Source of the DNA: Klebsiella huaxiensis
GTDB taxonomy: Bacteria; Pseudomonadota; Gammaproteobacteria; Enterobacterales; Enterobacteriaceae
Reading direction: 5' to 3'
Length of the DNA stretch: 64,000 nt
Assembly (NCBI RefSeq): GCF_003261575.2
Contig: NZ_CP036175.1
Coordinates: 682,001-746,000, forward strand
Made by a program: the position numbers and the translations under genes. The notes under the pieces are model-generated. The model saw only the letters and a list, made by a program, of their open reading frames with translations. It was not told the DNA's origin and did no database searches. The number at the start of each line of letters is the position of its first letter. Positions within the stretch are counted from its first letter, which is position 1. Shown piece by piece: positions 34,476 to 44,973 of the stretch.

Positions 34476-34511
34476 AAAAAAACGCTCTGGCGATGACGGC
34501 AGAGCGTTTTT
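34476..34511 (-). terminator. Terminator of the gatY-tag operon
   Basis: ACGCTCTG (34482-34489) and CAGAGCGT (34500-34507) form a perfect 8-bp stem with a 10-base loop, followed on the minus strand by a run of seven T. It separates the tag operon from gatZ. Confidence 0.88.
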
Positions 34512-34524
34512 AATTCATTGAAAT

Positions 34525-35339
34525 TTAACTAAATATACGGGATAGCCAGCTCCGTTTGGGCTTTTCTGCAGGCTGAACGACCTGCTGCGGCTGGGCGGCA
34601 ATTTCGCCTAATCCGGCATTAAAGGCCGCGCCGATAGCATCCAGCGCCTGATGGGCATCTTCCCCGCTGGCCATAAAGTGCAGACGATGCCCCTGTTTTG
34701 CGCCGAGAGAAACCACACGCATCAGGTTTTTGGCATCGACAATAGCGGATCGCGTATCGAGATTTTCCACCCGAATTTGTGACTGCCACTGTTTCACCGC
34801 CTTCACCAGCACCGCGCTTGGCCGCGCATGCAAGCCGTGGGGGTTGCGTAAGGTAAATGTCGCTTCTTCGTCGAACACCGGGGGGCTTCAATTTCTTCCC
34901 CTTCAGCGGGCAAAATATTACCCGCCAGAATTTCCAGCACCGCTTGCGGGTTTTCGGCGCGCGATAGCGCTTCAGGCACGCGGTCGTCGCTCAGGGCGTG
35001 GGTGAGCTGGCGCAGAATATCGAGGTGTTCGTTATCCTGGGCGGCGATACCGACGATCAGATAAGCCGTTTGTTCTTCCCCCCAATCCACCCCCTGGGGG
35101 CAGGCCAGCACTTTCACGCCGGTTTGCAGCACCGCGTCACGACTCTGCGGCGTACCGTGGGGAATGGCGATACCGTTACCGAGGTAGGTGCTGATTTGCC
35201 CTTCGCGCTCGCGCATGCCGTTCAGATAAGCGGGCGTGGTATGCCCGGCTTCGGTTAAGCTCCCAACGACGCATTGCAGCGCTTCATCTTTTGTTTTGAC
35301 CTCGCGGTCGAAATGGATATCTGCGCAAGTCAGTTGCAT
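34525..35339 (-). pseudogene. tagH: Tagatose PTS EIIA-HPr (FPr-like) protein TagH, frameshifted in a C6 tract
   Basis: The first frame (from 35339) gives a fructose-type EIIA domain of about 153 residues with active His61 in NGIAIPHGTPQS. After EGEEIEAP it leaves frame and reaches a stop near 34803. A second frame (34525-34878) encodes an HPr domain with FTLRNPHGLHARPSAVLV and its active histidine, plus a 20-odd residue basic tail. The two frames meet at six C on the minus strand (34880-34885 on +). One more C would join them as EAPPVFDEEATF, giving a 271-residue EIIA-HPr fusion like FruB. This may be a sequencing or assembly error, a true mutation, or slippage; the HPr frame also opens with a GTG. 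Confidence 0.75.
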
Positions 35340-35349
35340 AAAAAGTTCC

Positions 35350-36762
35350 TTATTTGATGGCACCGGCAAGCGCCGTCGCTTCCTGGGTGCGTTTCTGCCA
35401 AAGCCTCCAGCATCCCAGCATGACCGCGCCGCAGGCGGAACCGGCGAGAATACACAGTACCCACATCAGCGGTTTACTCACCAGCGGCAGGATCAGGAAG
35501 CCGCCGTGCGGAGCGGGAACCTGGATTTGCAGGCTATAGCTCAGTACCGCTGAGATGGATGAGGCGATCATCATCATGGGAATGACGCGTAAAGGGTCTT
35601 TCGCGGCGAAAGGAATAGCGCCTTCGGTAATATGGGTACAGCCGAGGATATAGTTGACCATCCCGGCGGCGCGTTCTTCTTCGCTGAAGCCTTTCGGGAA
35701 GAAGGTCGTCGCCAGAGCGATAACCAGCGGCGGCGTGATGCAGGCTGCGGAAACCCCAGCCATAAAGAAGTAGTTGCCCTGACCAAGCAGCAGCGTCCCG
35801 GTGACGTAGGCCGCTTTATTGACCGGACCGCCGAAGTCGAAGGAGCACATTGCGCCGACCACAATACCCAGCAGAATCGGGTTCGCTTCCTGTAATGAGC
35901 TCAGCCAGTTCATCATCGCGTTATTGATAGCGGCGACAGGTTGCCCCAGCAGCACCATCATCACGCCAATCACCAGCACGCCGACCAGCGGCATAATAAA
36001 GATCGACTTCAGCCCCTCATACTGGCGCGGCAGGCCGTTGAGCATATTGCGGATGAGCAGCATAAAGTAACCGGCGGCGAAACCAGCGATGATCCCGCCG
36101 AGAAAGCCCGCGCCGGTCGCGTTGGCCAGCAGTCCGCCGACGAAGCCGGCCACCATGCCGGGACGTCCGGAAATCGACCAGGCAATATACGCGGTGAAAA
36201 TTGGCACCATGATCGAGAAGGCCTGCTGGCCCACCTTCATCAGCGTAGCGGCGATAACGTTATATTGCGGCGAATTAGGGTCCGCGGAGTAAATACCCCA
36301 CAGGAAGGAGATAGCAATCAGGATCCCCCCGGCGACAACAAACGGCAGCATGTTAGAAACGCCGCTCATCAGGTGCTTATAAACCTGGCGACCGAATGAT
36401 TCCTGCTCGTATTTCTCCGTTGATTCTTGTGTGGAGGAAATACCCTGACGACGCGTCGCCTGGCCGCTGATCACTTTATTAATTAAATCGGCAGGATGAT
36501 GAATGGCTTCTTTAACCGGAACTTCAATGACGGGTAGTCCGTTAAATCTCTCGGCATTAACATCTTTATCAGCGGCAATAATAACGCCATAAATATCTTT
36601 TAGATCTTCTGACGTAATGGCATTTTCAACACCGGAAGCGCCGTTTGTTTCGACTTTAATTTCGACATTTAATTTCTTTGCTGCAGTTTTTAAGGCTTCT
36701 TCAGCCATAAAAGTATGCGCAATACCGGTAGGGCAGCCGGTAACTGCAATAATTTTTTTCAT
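35350..36762 (-). CDS. tagT: Tagatose-specific PTS enzyme IIBC TagT (fructose family)
   Basis: This 470-residue protein has an N-terminal EIIB domain with its phosphorylation site at Cys10 in AVTGCPTGIAHTFMAEEAL, a linker (about 105-125), and a hydrophobic EIIC domain beginning near MSGVSNMLPFVVAGGILIA. It is a FruA-like permease without the extra B' domain. In Klebsiella and Salmonella the tag genes at this location serve D-tagatose uptake as tagatose 1-phosphate. It precedes tagH and follows tagK in the operon. Confidence 0.87.
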   Translation of the reverse strand: MKKIIAVTGCPTGIAHTFMAEEALKTAAKKLNVEIKVETNGASGVENAITSEDLKDIYGVIIAADKDVNAERFNGLPVIEVPVKEAIHHPADLINKVISGQATRRQGISSTQESTEKYEQESFGRQVYKHLMSGVSNMLPFVVAGGILIAISFLWGIYSADPNSPQYNVIAATLMKVGQQAFSIMVPIFTAYIAWSISGRPGMVAGFVGGLLANATGAGFLGGIIAGFAAGYFMLLIRNMLNGLPRQYEGLKSIFIMPLVGVLVIGVMMVLLGQPVAAINNAMMNWLSSLQEANPILLGIVVGAMCSFDFGGPVNKAAYVTGTLLLGQGNYFFMAGVSAACITPPLVIALATTFFPKGFSEEERAAGMVNYILGCTHITEGAIPFAAKDPLRVIPMMMIASSISAVLSYSLQIQVPAPHGGFLILPLVSKPLMWVLCILAGSACGAVMLGCWRLWQKRTQEATALAGAIK

Positions 36763-36772
36763 AATCGGACCT

Positions 36773-37687
36773 TTATAATTGGACGACTTGAATCTGCTGT
36801 AATAATTCGTCTGTGCGTTGTAATTTTCCTAATCCGGCGGAACCAGCAACGTCAGCGCCGGTGGCGCTGGCTAATGCCAGAGCGTGGGTGACGTCTTCTT
36901 CATTAAGCCATTTACTGAGAAAAGCGCCTAGTGCGGCATCACCGGCACAGGCGGAACTGACCAGGTCTATTTTGGGTGCGGAGCAGAACCACACGCTTTC
37001 ACTATCAGAAAAGTAGAGACCCTCGGCACCCATCGTTAACAGCACGTTGCGAGCGCCGAGCTGGTGCAGCGTATGCATTGCCTCCCGCACCTGCTGGTGG
37101 TTACTGACATCGAGACTGAAGATTTCCCGCAGCTCGTCATCGTTAGGCTTGATCAGCAACGGCCGTAATTCCAGCAACTGGCGCAGGACCGGATGGCTGA
37201 TATCGAGAATAATTTCGCAACCTTTCTGCTGGCATAATTCAATAATCTCGCCATAAAACCGGCTTTCAATTCCCGGAGGAAGGCTGCCGCTAATGACTAA
37301 ATAATCCCCAGCGGAAACGCATTCCAGGTGATGAATAACCTGCTGCTTACAATCATCATCAATTTTTGCTCCGGGATTCACCAGCTTATATTCATCGGTG
37401 CCATCATTAATGAAAATATTAATTCTGGTTGGCTCAGAGACCCATGCTGGCGTGACTTTAATTTTCTGCTGACGTAACTCTTCCACAATATAACGGCCAG
37501 TGAAACCGCCGAAAATGCCCATAACGTGAGTGGGTTGCTGATAGTGATTTAATATCAGTGAGACATTAACTCCCTTACCGTTTGGGCAATATTCTGTATG
37601 CCGGGTTCGGTTCACTGCCGAAGGCTTCAGCGGATCGCAAAAGATATTCATATCGATCGCAGTGTTGAGTGTCAGGGTATGGATCAC
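36773..37687 (-). CDS. tagK: Tagatose-1-phosphate kinase TagK (PfkB family)
   Basis: This 304-residue PfkB-family kinase is related to FruK and LacC. It phosphorylates D-tagatose 1-phosphate to tagatose 1,6-bisphosphate in the K. oxytoca pathway. N-terminal LTLNTAIDMNIF and NGKGVNVSLIL are typical, and the catalytic block reads SSACAGDAALGAFL: the Asp base is kept but the usual GAGD is CAGD. It sits between tagT and gatY, whose aldolase cleaves its product. FruK-like 1-phosphofructokinase activity is an alternative, but context favours tagatose. Confidence 0.85.
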   Translation of the reverse strand: MIHTLTLNTAIDMNIFCDPLKPSAVNRTRHTEYCPNGKGVNVSLILNHYQQPTHVMGIFGGFTGRYIVEELRQQKIKVTPAWVSEPTRINIFINDGTDEYKLVNPGAKIDDDCKQQVIHHLECVSAGDYLVISGSLPPGIESRFYGEIIELCQQKGCEIILDISHPVLRQLLELRPLLIKPNDDELREIFSLDVSNHQQVREAMHTLHQLGARNVLLTMGAEGLYFSDSESVWFCSAPKIDLVSSACAGDAALGAFLSKWLNEEDVTHALALASATGADVAGSAGLGKLQRTDELLQQIQVVQL

Positions 37688-37711
37688 GACATTGCTCCTT
37701 CGATCCGGAAA

Positions 37712-38881
<1,170 letters not shown>

Positions 38882-39712
38882 GTGGCAAAACCGTCAACAA
38901 GCCTGCTGAAAAGGCGCTTGGACATCGCTGAGATCGTGCGCAAGAACGGAGAGATTAAAGTCGACGATCTGGCTGAAATGCTGGCCGTTTCCGGGGTGAC
39001 GATTCGTAATGACCTGAATTACCTCGAACAGCAGGGCTACCTGAAGCGCTCTTTTGGCGGCGCAATATACACGTCTCAGGCGGGGGCTCCGATCGCCCTG
39101 ACTCAGGAGACTTCCGTGGCGACGGACAAGGCGCTGGAGACTGAAATGGCTCGCCAGATCGCCGCACAGATCGAAGATAGCGAGACGCTTTTTCTGGGGC
39201 AGGGATCGATCCTACGCAAAGTGATCCCCTTTCTTGCGGGTTATGACGAACTCTGCCTGCTATTAAACGATTTGGCGCATGTTCCGCTGGCGCAGGAGTT
39301 TCTGAATGGTGAAACCGTACTGCTCGGGGGCGTGCTGGGGGGAAATGGCAAAATCGTGGAAGGCGACCTGGCGCTGAGCGCGCTGGGCCATTATCGCCCC
39401 TCACGAGCGCTGGTTGCCGTCGACCATATTGCTGAAGATGGCACCTTAAGCGTCAGACAAGAAGCCAACGCCCGCCTGCTGAGCGAAGCGGTGGCTCAAA
39501 GTGAGCGGGTCATTGCGGTAGTCGCTAATCGTCCGGTATATGGTGACAAGCGTTACGCGATGGGTGATTTACGGCAGATTAGCGGCATAGTCACGCCGCA
39601 GGTCGTTGCCGCGGAATATCATGCCCGACTTCTCGCCGCTGGACTGACGAATAGCTATACCAATAATGAGTGCCTGACATGGCTCAACCCTGCTTTGCAA
39701 AAGGCAAAGTAA
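38882..39712 (+). CDS. DeoR-family regulator next to the tag operon
   Basis: This 276-residue DeoR-type regulator begins with GTG (an AGAAGG ribosome site lies upstream). An N-terminal HTH (about residues 8-60, KRRLDIAEIVRKNGEIKVDD in part RRLDIAEIV) is followed by an effector domain with LGQGSILRKVI and VDHIAEDGTLSVRQEA. It differs from GatR and AgaR in the effector half, where the usual DSGSTT motif is replaced by GQGSIL. It is divergent from gatY and 10 bases before a PfkB kinase. Salmonella has a similar DeoR-kinase pair at this place. The ligand is unknown. Confidence 0.85.
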   Translation: MAKPSTSLLKRRLDIAEIVRKNGEIKVDDLAEMLAVSGVTIRNDLNYLEQQGYLKRSFGGAIYTSQAGAPIALTQETSVATDKALETEMARQIAAQIEDSETLFLGQGSILRKVIPFLAGYDELCLLLNDLAHVPLAQEFLNGETVLLGGVLGGNGKIVEGDLALSALGHYRPSRALVAVDHIAEDGTLSVRQEANARLLSEAVAQSERVIAVVANRPVYGDKRYAMGDLRQISGIVTPQVVAAEYHARLLAAGLTNSYTNNECLTWLNPALQKAK

Positions 39713-39722
39713 AGGAGCGATG

Positions 39723-40670
39723 ATGAACGTGACCATTTGCACCATCGGCGAACTACTGGTGGAGTTTCTGGCAAAAGAAGAAAACCAGGGTTTTTCTCGC
39801 CCGGGAGAGTTTTGGGGGCCATATCCCAGCGGCGCTCCGGCAATTTTTGCCGACCAGGTGGCAAAGCTGGGGTTTGGTTCGGTGCTTTTCAGCTGCGTCG
39901 GCAATGATGCGTTTGGCGAAATGAATATCGCGCGACTGGATGCCGATGGCGTTAATGTCAACGGTATCGCCATACTGCAAAAAGCGACTACTGGCAGTGC
40001 TTTTGTAAGCTATCGGAGTCAGGCACAGCGCGATTTTATTTTTAATATGCCGAATAGTGCCTGTGGTCTGTTAACCGCCGACCATATTGATGAACGCCTG
40101 CTTGGACAGTGCAATCATTTTCACATTATGGGTTCCTCGCTGTTTTCGTTTCGCATGATCGATGCGATGCGTAAGGCGATTGAAAATATCAAAGCGCGCA
40201 ACGGCACGGTTTCGTTCGATCCGAATATTCGTAAAGAGATGCTCAATATTCCTGAAATGTCGCAGGCCTTTGAATATATTCTCGATTACACGGATATTTT
40301 CCTGCCAAGCGATGGTGAGCTGGATTACTTTGGCCTCAACCCGGGGCGCGATGAGCAAGTGCTGGTGGATAAACTGTTAAAGCGCGGCGTCAAGCACGTG
40401 GTGATTAAACGTGGCCCGCGCGGCGCGAGCTATTTCAGCGCTCAGAAAACGCATCATGTTGCGGGTTTTAATGTTCCGGTTGTGGACCCAACGGGGGCGG
40501 GCGACTGTTTCGGTGCAACCTTTGTCAGCTTGTTCCTGTCCGGCGCATCGCCGCAGGAAGCGTTGAAATGGGCCAATGCCAGCGGTTCACTGGCGATCGC
40601 TCAGCGCGGACCAATGGAAGGGACGTCGACGAAAGCGCAGATAGAGGCGTTTCTTAAAGCTTATAAGTAA
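39723..40670 (+). CDS. PfkB-family sugar kinase of unknown substrate
   Basis: This protein of about 315 residues is a PfkB/ribokinase-family kinase. The N-terminal motif ICTIGELLVEFLAKE, central NPNIRKEM-type FDPNIRKEML and the catalytic VVDPTGAGDCFGATFVS (Asp base in GAGD) are intact. I choose the second ATG (39723) because AGGAG is then 5 bases away. It is probably co-transcribed with the DeoR gene and ends at a hairpin shared with garD. It may phosphorylate a keto-sugar such as free tagatose or a deoxy-sugar acid; the sequence does not decide. Confidence 0.85.
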   Translation: MNVTICTIGELLVEFLAKEENQGFSRPGEFWGPYPSGAPAIFADQVAKLGFGSVLFSCVGNDAFGEMNIARLDADGVNVNGIAILQKATTGSAFVSYRSQAQRDFIFNMPNSACGLLTADHIDERLLGQCNHFHIMGSSLFSFRMIDAMRKAIENIKARNGTVSFDPNIRKEMLNIPEMSQAFEYILDYTDIFLPSDGELDYFGLNPGRDEQVLVDKLLKRGVKHVVIKRGPRGASYFSAQKTHHVAGFNVPVVDPTGAGDCFGATFVSLFLSGASPQEALKWANASGSLAIAQRGPMEGTSTKAQIEAFLKAYK

Positions 40671-40677
40671 GAACGGT

Positions 40678-40705
40678 ATCCCGCTCGAAATATGACGAGC
40701 GGGAT
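40678..40705. terminator. Bidirectional hairpin between the kinase gene and garD
   Basis: ATCCCGCTCG (40678-40687) and CGAGCGGGAT (40696-40705) form a perfect 10-bp stem with an 8-base loop between the two convergent genes. The flanks are AT-rich without a clear T-run. Confidence 0.7.
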
Positions 40706-40721
40706 AAATAATATCAGCAGA

Positions 40722-42293
40722 TCACGTCACTGGCGCTGGGTTAAACACCGCCAGCTGATTATGTAAGCCCCACTGATCCGAGAAGGTTTTCTTGCGGCCG
40801 CTGGCGACATCAAGAATAAATTCAAACAGCTTCAGACCCACGTCTTCGATAGTCTCTTCACCGGTGGCGATGGTTCCCGCGTTGATATCCATTAAGTCAA
40901 ACCAACGATTCGCCAGCTCGGTACGCGTCGCCATCTTAATGACCGGCACCGCGACCAGGCCATACGGCGTACCGCGACCGGTGGTGAATACCTGCACCGT
41001 GATCCCAGAGGCCACCTGCTGGGTACCGCAGACAAAATCACTGGCTGGCGTTGCGGCGTAAATCAGGCCGCGTTTGGTTGGACGCTGTCCCGGAGAAAGC
41101 ACTTCGGCAATCGCGCTCTTACCGGATTTCGCGATAGAACCGAGCGCCTTTTCCACCACGTTTGCCAGGCCGCCTTTCTTGTTGCCTGGGGAAGGGTTGG
41201 CGCTGCGGTCGGTTTTGCCCATATCGAGATAGTTATCGTACCAGGCCATCTCTTCCAGCAGGCGTTTACCCACTTCTTCGTTGATGGCGCGTGGCGTCAG
41301 CAGGTGGATTGCATCGCGCACTTCGGTCACTTCGGAGAACATCACGGTTGCGCCGCAGCGCACCAGCAGGTCGGACGCATAGCCCACAGCCGGGTTGGCG
41401 GTCACGCCAGAAAACGCATCGCTGCCGCCGCACTGCATACCGACCACCAGCTCGGAGGCCGGGCAGGTTTCACGCTGGCGCTGGTTCAGTTTCTCCAGAT
41501 GACGCTCGGCAACTTGCAGAATATCGTCGACCATCGATTTAAAACCGACGTGTTTTTCGTCTTGCAGGCTAACGATACTGGCGCTATCCACCGGGATGCT
41601 TTTAACATCGTCGGTACCTTCCAGCAGACGCTCCGGCTGAAGTTTTTCACAGCCGAGGCCAATTACCATCACTTCGCCGCCGAAATTCGGGTTAAGCGCA
41701 AGGTTGTGAATGGTACGGATAGGCACGACCGCCGCCGGGGCGTTAATCGCCACGCCGCAGCCGTAAAGGTGGTTCAGGCCGACTACGCCATCAACGTTGG
41801 GATATTTCGGCAGCAGATCGCGTTCGATAATTTTAACCACGTAATCTACAACGCCCGCCACGCAGTGCACGCTGGTGCTAATGCCGAGCAGGTTTTTGCT
41901 CCCCACGCTACCGTCCGCGTTGCGATACCCTTCGAAGGTGTAGCCTTCCAGCGGCGGCAGTGGCTCGGGAACTTTGGTCGCCAGTGGCAGGGTGTTGAGC
42001 GGTGGCGCTTCCGGCAGTTCGACCAGCGATTCATCAATCCAGCTACCCTGCGCGATATCACGAACCGCGTAGCCAATCACTTCGCCATAGCGGATGATTT
42101 CACCGTGTGCGGGAATATCGACCAACGCGACCTTATGGCCTTGCGGGATATGTTCAACGAGCGTGAGTCCATCAGGGAAACGCGTTCCGGCCGTTAAACC
42201 TCGATCGTTAACAATAATCGCTACATTATCCGTTTCGTGTACTTTTATATAAAACGCCGTCGGCGATTCTTGTCTAATTTCAATTTCAGCCAT
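40722..42293 (-). CDS. garD: Galactarate dehydratase GarD
   Basis: This enzyme of about 523 residues converts galactarate to 5-keto-4-deoxyglucarate, using Fe2+. It belongs to the GarD/UxaA dehydratase family: an N-terminal SAF domain (about residues 1-90) is followed by the catalytic region with [49 protein letters not shown] and [14 protein letters not shown] [10 protein letters not shown]. The start at MAEIEIRQ matches E. coli; the longer frame lacks similarity. It is divergent from garP, with an ERIC element and a CRP-like site in between. Confidence 0.95.
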   Translation of the reverse strand: MAEIEIRQESPTAFYIKVHETDNVAIIVNDRGLTAGTRFPDGLTLVEHIPQGHKVALVDIPAHGEIIRYGEVIGYAVRDIAQGSWIDESLVELPEAPPLNTLPLATKVPEPLPPLEGYTFEGYRNADGSVGSKNLLGISTSVHCVAGVVDYVVKIIERDLLPKYPNVDGVVGLNHLYGCGVAINAPAAVVPIRTIHNLALNPNFGGEVMVIGLGCEKLQPERLLEGTDDVKSIPVDSASIVSLQDEKHVGFKSMVDDILQVAERHLEKLNQRQRETCPASELVVGMQCGGSDAFSGVTANPAVGYASDLLVRCGATVMFSEVTEVRDAIHLLTPRAINEEVGKRLLEEMAWYDNYLDMGKTDRSANPSPGNKKGGLANVVEKALGSIAKSGKSAIAEVLSPGQRPTKRGLIYAATPASDFVCGTQQVASGITVQVFTTGRGTPYGLVAVPVIKMATRTELANRWFDLMDINAGTIATGEETIEDVGLKLFEFILDVASGRKKTFSDQWGLHNQLAVFNPAPVT

Positions 42294-42338
42294 TGTCCAG
42301 TATTCTCCAGCAAGGTGCGAATAATAAAATAAAACGGT

Positions 42339-42465
42339 TATATCCGTCATATTTCAAGCTGCATGTGCGTTGGCTTTCCTCGCTCACCCCAGTCACTTAC
42401 TTTAGTAAGCTCCTGGGGATTCCCTTCGTTGCCGCCTTCATGCAACTCGAAATATTTAGGGTATA
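42339..42465. repeat. ERIC element (127 bp) in the garD leader
   Basis: The element carries the classic ERIC core TCACCCCAGTCACTTACT...AGTAAGCTCCTGGGGATTC with inverted ends TATATCCGTCATATTTC and GAAATATTTAGGGTATA. Its length, 127 bp, equals the standard ERIC. It begins 46 bases upstream of the garD start codon and would fold into a long hairpin if transcribed. Confidence 0.92.
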
Positions 42466-42524
42466 TTCAATTTCTGATGCTCAGATTTGTGGAATTAAGA
42501 ATGTCAGGTGTTTAGATTTAAAAA

Positions 42525-42540
42525 TGTGATCTAAATCACT
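42525..42540. promoter_or_regulatory. CRP-binding site in the garD-garP intergenic region
   Basis: TGTGATCTAAATCACT matches the CRP consensus TGTGA-N6-TCACA at nine of ten core bases, and the flanks AAAA and CATTTT extend the match. It lies about 270 bases before garP and 230 before garD. The remaining gap to 42811 (42541-42811) holds no gene; it should contain the garP promoter and the CdaR site, which I could not locate with confidence. Confidence 0.75.
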
Positions 42541-42811
42541 CATTTTTGCGAGAGGGAGTCAGGTATAGAAGGAAATCATTGGAACTGTGCATCAGCGCCC
42601 ACTGATTATTGCATTTGCACAATTATAATGGTTTTTGTCATCTCTTTGTGGGGTTTATGCACAGTGATCAAATACGGTGAGCTGATTATACTGAGTCATG
42701 CTTGCAATGCGTCGGATAAGTAAATCGACAGTATCTAAGATCGATTTATAAATAACTAAAATCACACCAGTAATAAATGATGGAAGGTGTGTCGTACCTG
42801 AGGAATATAAA

Positions 42812-44146
42812 ATGAGTGTGGATGCAGCAATAGAGCAGAAAAAGGGTATGCCAACCCGATATTTAATTCTGTTGATAATATTTATTGTTACTGCCGTTAA
42901 CTATGCAGACCGTGCGACGCTATCTATTGCCGGTACCGAAGTGGCGAAAGAGTTGCAGCTGAGTGCAATTTCAATGGGTTATATTTTCTCCGCTTTCGGT
43001 TGGGCCTATTTGCTGATGCAAATTCCAGGCGGCTGGCTGCTGGACAAATTTGGCTCGAAGAAAGTCTACACCTACAGCCTGTTCTTCTGGTCGCTGTTTA
43101 CCTTCCTGCAAGGCTTTGTGGATGTATTTCCGCTGGCCTGGGCGGGTATCTCAATGTTTATCATGCGTTTTATGCTGGGCTTCTCGGAAGCACCTTCTTT
43201 CCCGGCAAACGCCCGTATCGTTGCAGCCTGGTTCCCGACCAAAGAACGCGGTACCGCATCCGCTATCTTTAACTCCGCACAATATTTTTCTCTGGCGCTG
43301 TTCTCTCCGTTGCTGGGCTGGCTGACTTTTGCCTGGGGCTGGGAACATGTGTTTACCGTCATGGGTGTGATTGGTTTTGTCCTGACCGGTCTGTGGGTTA
43401 AGTTCGTTCACAACCCAACCGACCATCCGCGGATGACCAAAGAAGAGCTGAAGTTTATCTCTGAGAACGGCGCAGTTGTCGATATGGATCATAAAAAGCC
43501 GGGTAGTGCAGCGGCCAGCGGTCCTAAACTTCACTATATCAAGCAGCTGTTGACCAACCGCATGATGCTGGGCGTGTTCTTCGGCCAATATTTTATCAAC
43601 ACCATCACCTGGTTCTTCCTCACCTGGTTCCCGATTTATCTGGTGCAGGAAAAGGGGATGTCGATTCTGAAAGTGGGTCTGGTGGCATCTATTCCAGCGC
43701 TGTGCGGCTTTGCCGGCGGGGTGCTGGGTGGAGTGTTCTCCGACTATCTGATTAAACGTGGTTTTTCTATCACCGTGGCGCGTAAGCTGCCGATTGTCCT
43801 CGGAATGCTGCTGGCCTCGACCATCATTCTGTGCAACTACACCGATAATACCGTGTTGGTGGTGAGCCTGATGGCACTGGCCTTCTTTGGCAAAGGATTT
43901 GGCGCACTGGGCTGGCCGGTGATTTCCGATACCGCTCCGAAAGAGATTGTTGGTCTGTGCGGCGGTGTATTTAACGTATTTGGTAACGTCGCTTCCATCG
44001 TAACTCCGCTGGTTATTGGTTACCTGGTGAGCGAGCTGCATTCATTCAACGCAGCGCTGGTCTTCGTAGGATGTTCGGCTCTGATGGCGATGGTTTGCTA
44101 TCTGTTTATTGTCGGCGACATCAAACGTATGGAACTGCAGAAATAA
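42812..44146 (+). CDS. garP: Galactarate/glucarate transporter GarP
   Basis: This 444-residue inner-membrane carrier belongs to the anion:cation symporter branch of the MFS (phthalate permease type). Twelve hydrophobic segments are visible, with NYADRATLSIAGTEVAKEL (the signature after TM1), FGWAYLLMQIPGGWLLDKFG and FSEAPSFPANARIVAAWFP. It is the first gene of garPLRK, as in E. coli, with GAGG before the ATG. Confidence 0.94.
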   Translation: MSVDAAIEQKKGMPTRYLILLIIFIVTAVNYADRATLSIAGTEVAKELQLSAISMGYIFSAFGWAYLLMQIPGGWLLDKFGSKKVYTYSLFFWSLFTFLQGFVDVFPLAWAGISMFIMRFMLGFSEAPSFPANARIVAAWFPTKERGTASAIFNSAQYFSLALFSPLLGWLTFAWGWEHVFTVMGVIGFVLTGLWVKFVHNPTDHPRMTKEELKFISENGAVVDMDHKKPGSAAASGPKLHYIKQLLTNRMMLGVFFGQYFINTITWFFLTWFPIYLVQEKGMSILKVGLVASIPALCGFAGGVLGGVFSDYLIKRGFSITVARKLPIVLGMLLASTIILCNYTDNTVLVVSLMALAFFGKGFGALGWPVISDTAPKEIVGLCGGVFNVFGNVASIVTPLVIGYLVSELHSFNAALVFVGCSALMAMVCYLFIVGDIKRMELQK

Positions 44147-44174
44147 TTAACGGTTAAGTGACAAGGTATAAGCG

Positions 44175-44945
44175 ATGAATAACGATATCTTCCCGAACAA
44201 ATTTAAGGCGGCCCTGGCGGCGCATCAAGTTCAGATCGGCTGCTGGTCCGCGCTCGCAAGCCCTATCAGCACTGAAGTTTTAGGTTTGGCTGGCTTTGAC
44301 TGGTTGGTGCTGGACGGCGAACATGCGCCGAACGATATCTCAACCTTTATCCCACAGCTGATGGCGCTGAAAGGCAGCACTAGTGCGCCAGTTGTGCGCG
44401 TACCGACCAATGAGCCGGTAGTTATTAAGCGCCTGTTGGACATTGGTTTCTATAACTTCCTGATTCCGTTTGTAGAGACGGAAGAAGAAGCAGTCAATGC
44501 CGTTGCTTCTACGCGTTATCCGCCAGAAGGCATTCGCGGCGTCTCCGTATCACACCGCGCTAATATGTTTGGCACCGTGCCTGATTACTTCGCGCAGTCG
44601 AACAAAAACATCACCATCCTGGTGCAGATCGAAAGTCAGCAAGGCGTGGATAACGTCGATGCGATCGCCGCGACCCCGGGCGTCGACGGTATTTTTGTCG
44701 GCCCAAGCGATTTGGCCGCCGCGTTAGGCCATCTGGGCAATGCTTCCCACCCGGAAGTACAAAAAGCTATCCAGCACATCTTTGCCGTCGCGAAAAAGCA
44801 CGGTAAGCCAAGCGGCATTCTGGCGCCGGTTGAAGCGGATGCGCGTCGTTATCTGGAATGGGGCGCAACCTTTGTCGCTGTCGGCAGCGACCTGGGCGTA
44901 TTCCGTTCGGGCACGCAGAAATTAGCTGATTCCTTTAAGAAATAA
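44175..44945 (+). CDS. garL: 5-keto-4-deoxy-D-glucarate aldolase GarL
   Basis: This 256-residue class II aldolase of the HpcH/HpaI family cleaves 5-keto-4-deoxyglucarate to pyruvate and tartronate semialdehyde. The blocks [51 protein letters not shown] and [14 protein letters not shown] are family marks with the metal-binding Glu and Asp. It follows garP by 28 bases. Confidence 0.95.
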   Translation: MNNDIFPNKFKAALAAHQVQIGCWSALASPISTEVLGLAGFDWLVLDGEHAPNDISTFIPQLMALKGSTSAPVVRVPTNEPVVIKRLLDIGFYNFLIPFVETEEEAVNAVASTRYPPEGIRGVSVSHRANMFGTVPDYFAQSNKNITILVQIESQQGVDNVDAIAATPGVDGIFVGPSDLAAALGHLGNASHPEVQKAIQHIFAVAKKHGKPSGILAPVEADARRYLEWGATFVAVGSDLGVFRSGTQKLADSFKK

Positions 44946-44973
44946 CCACCACCGAAACTAGAGAGATAAAGAC

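Noticed and set aside
34619..34891. Third frame ORF across the tagH junction
   Set aside because: It is a shadow of the HPr coding frame; neither EIIA nor HPr motifs are in this frame.
41304..42197. Long antisense ORF inside garD
   Set aside because: A frame with His- and Arg-rich composition typical of the complement of a GC-rich gene; garD itself is intact and conserved.
43151..44041. Long antisense ORF inside garP
   Set aside because: Open frame opposite a membrane protein gene, with no similarity and no ribosome site.
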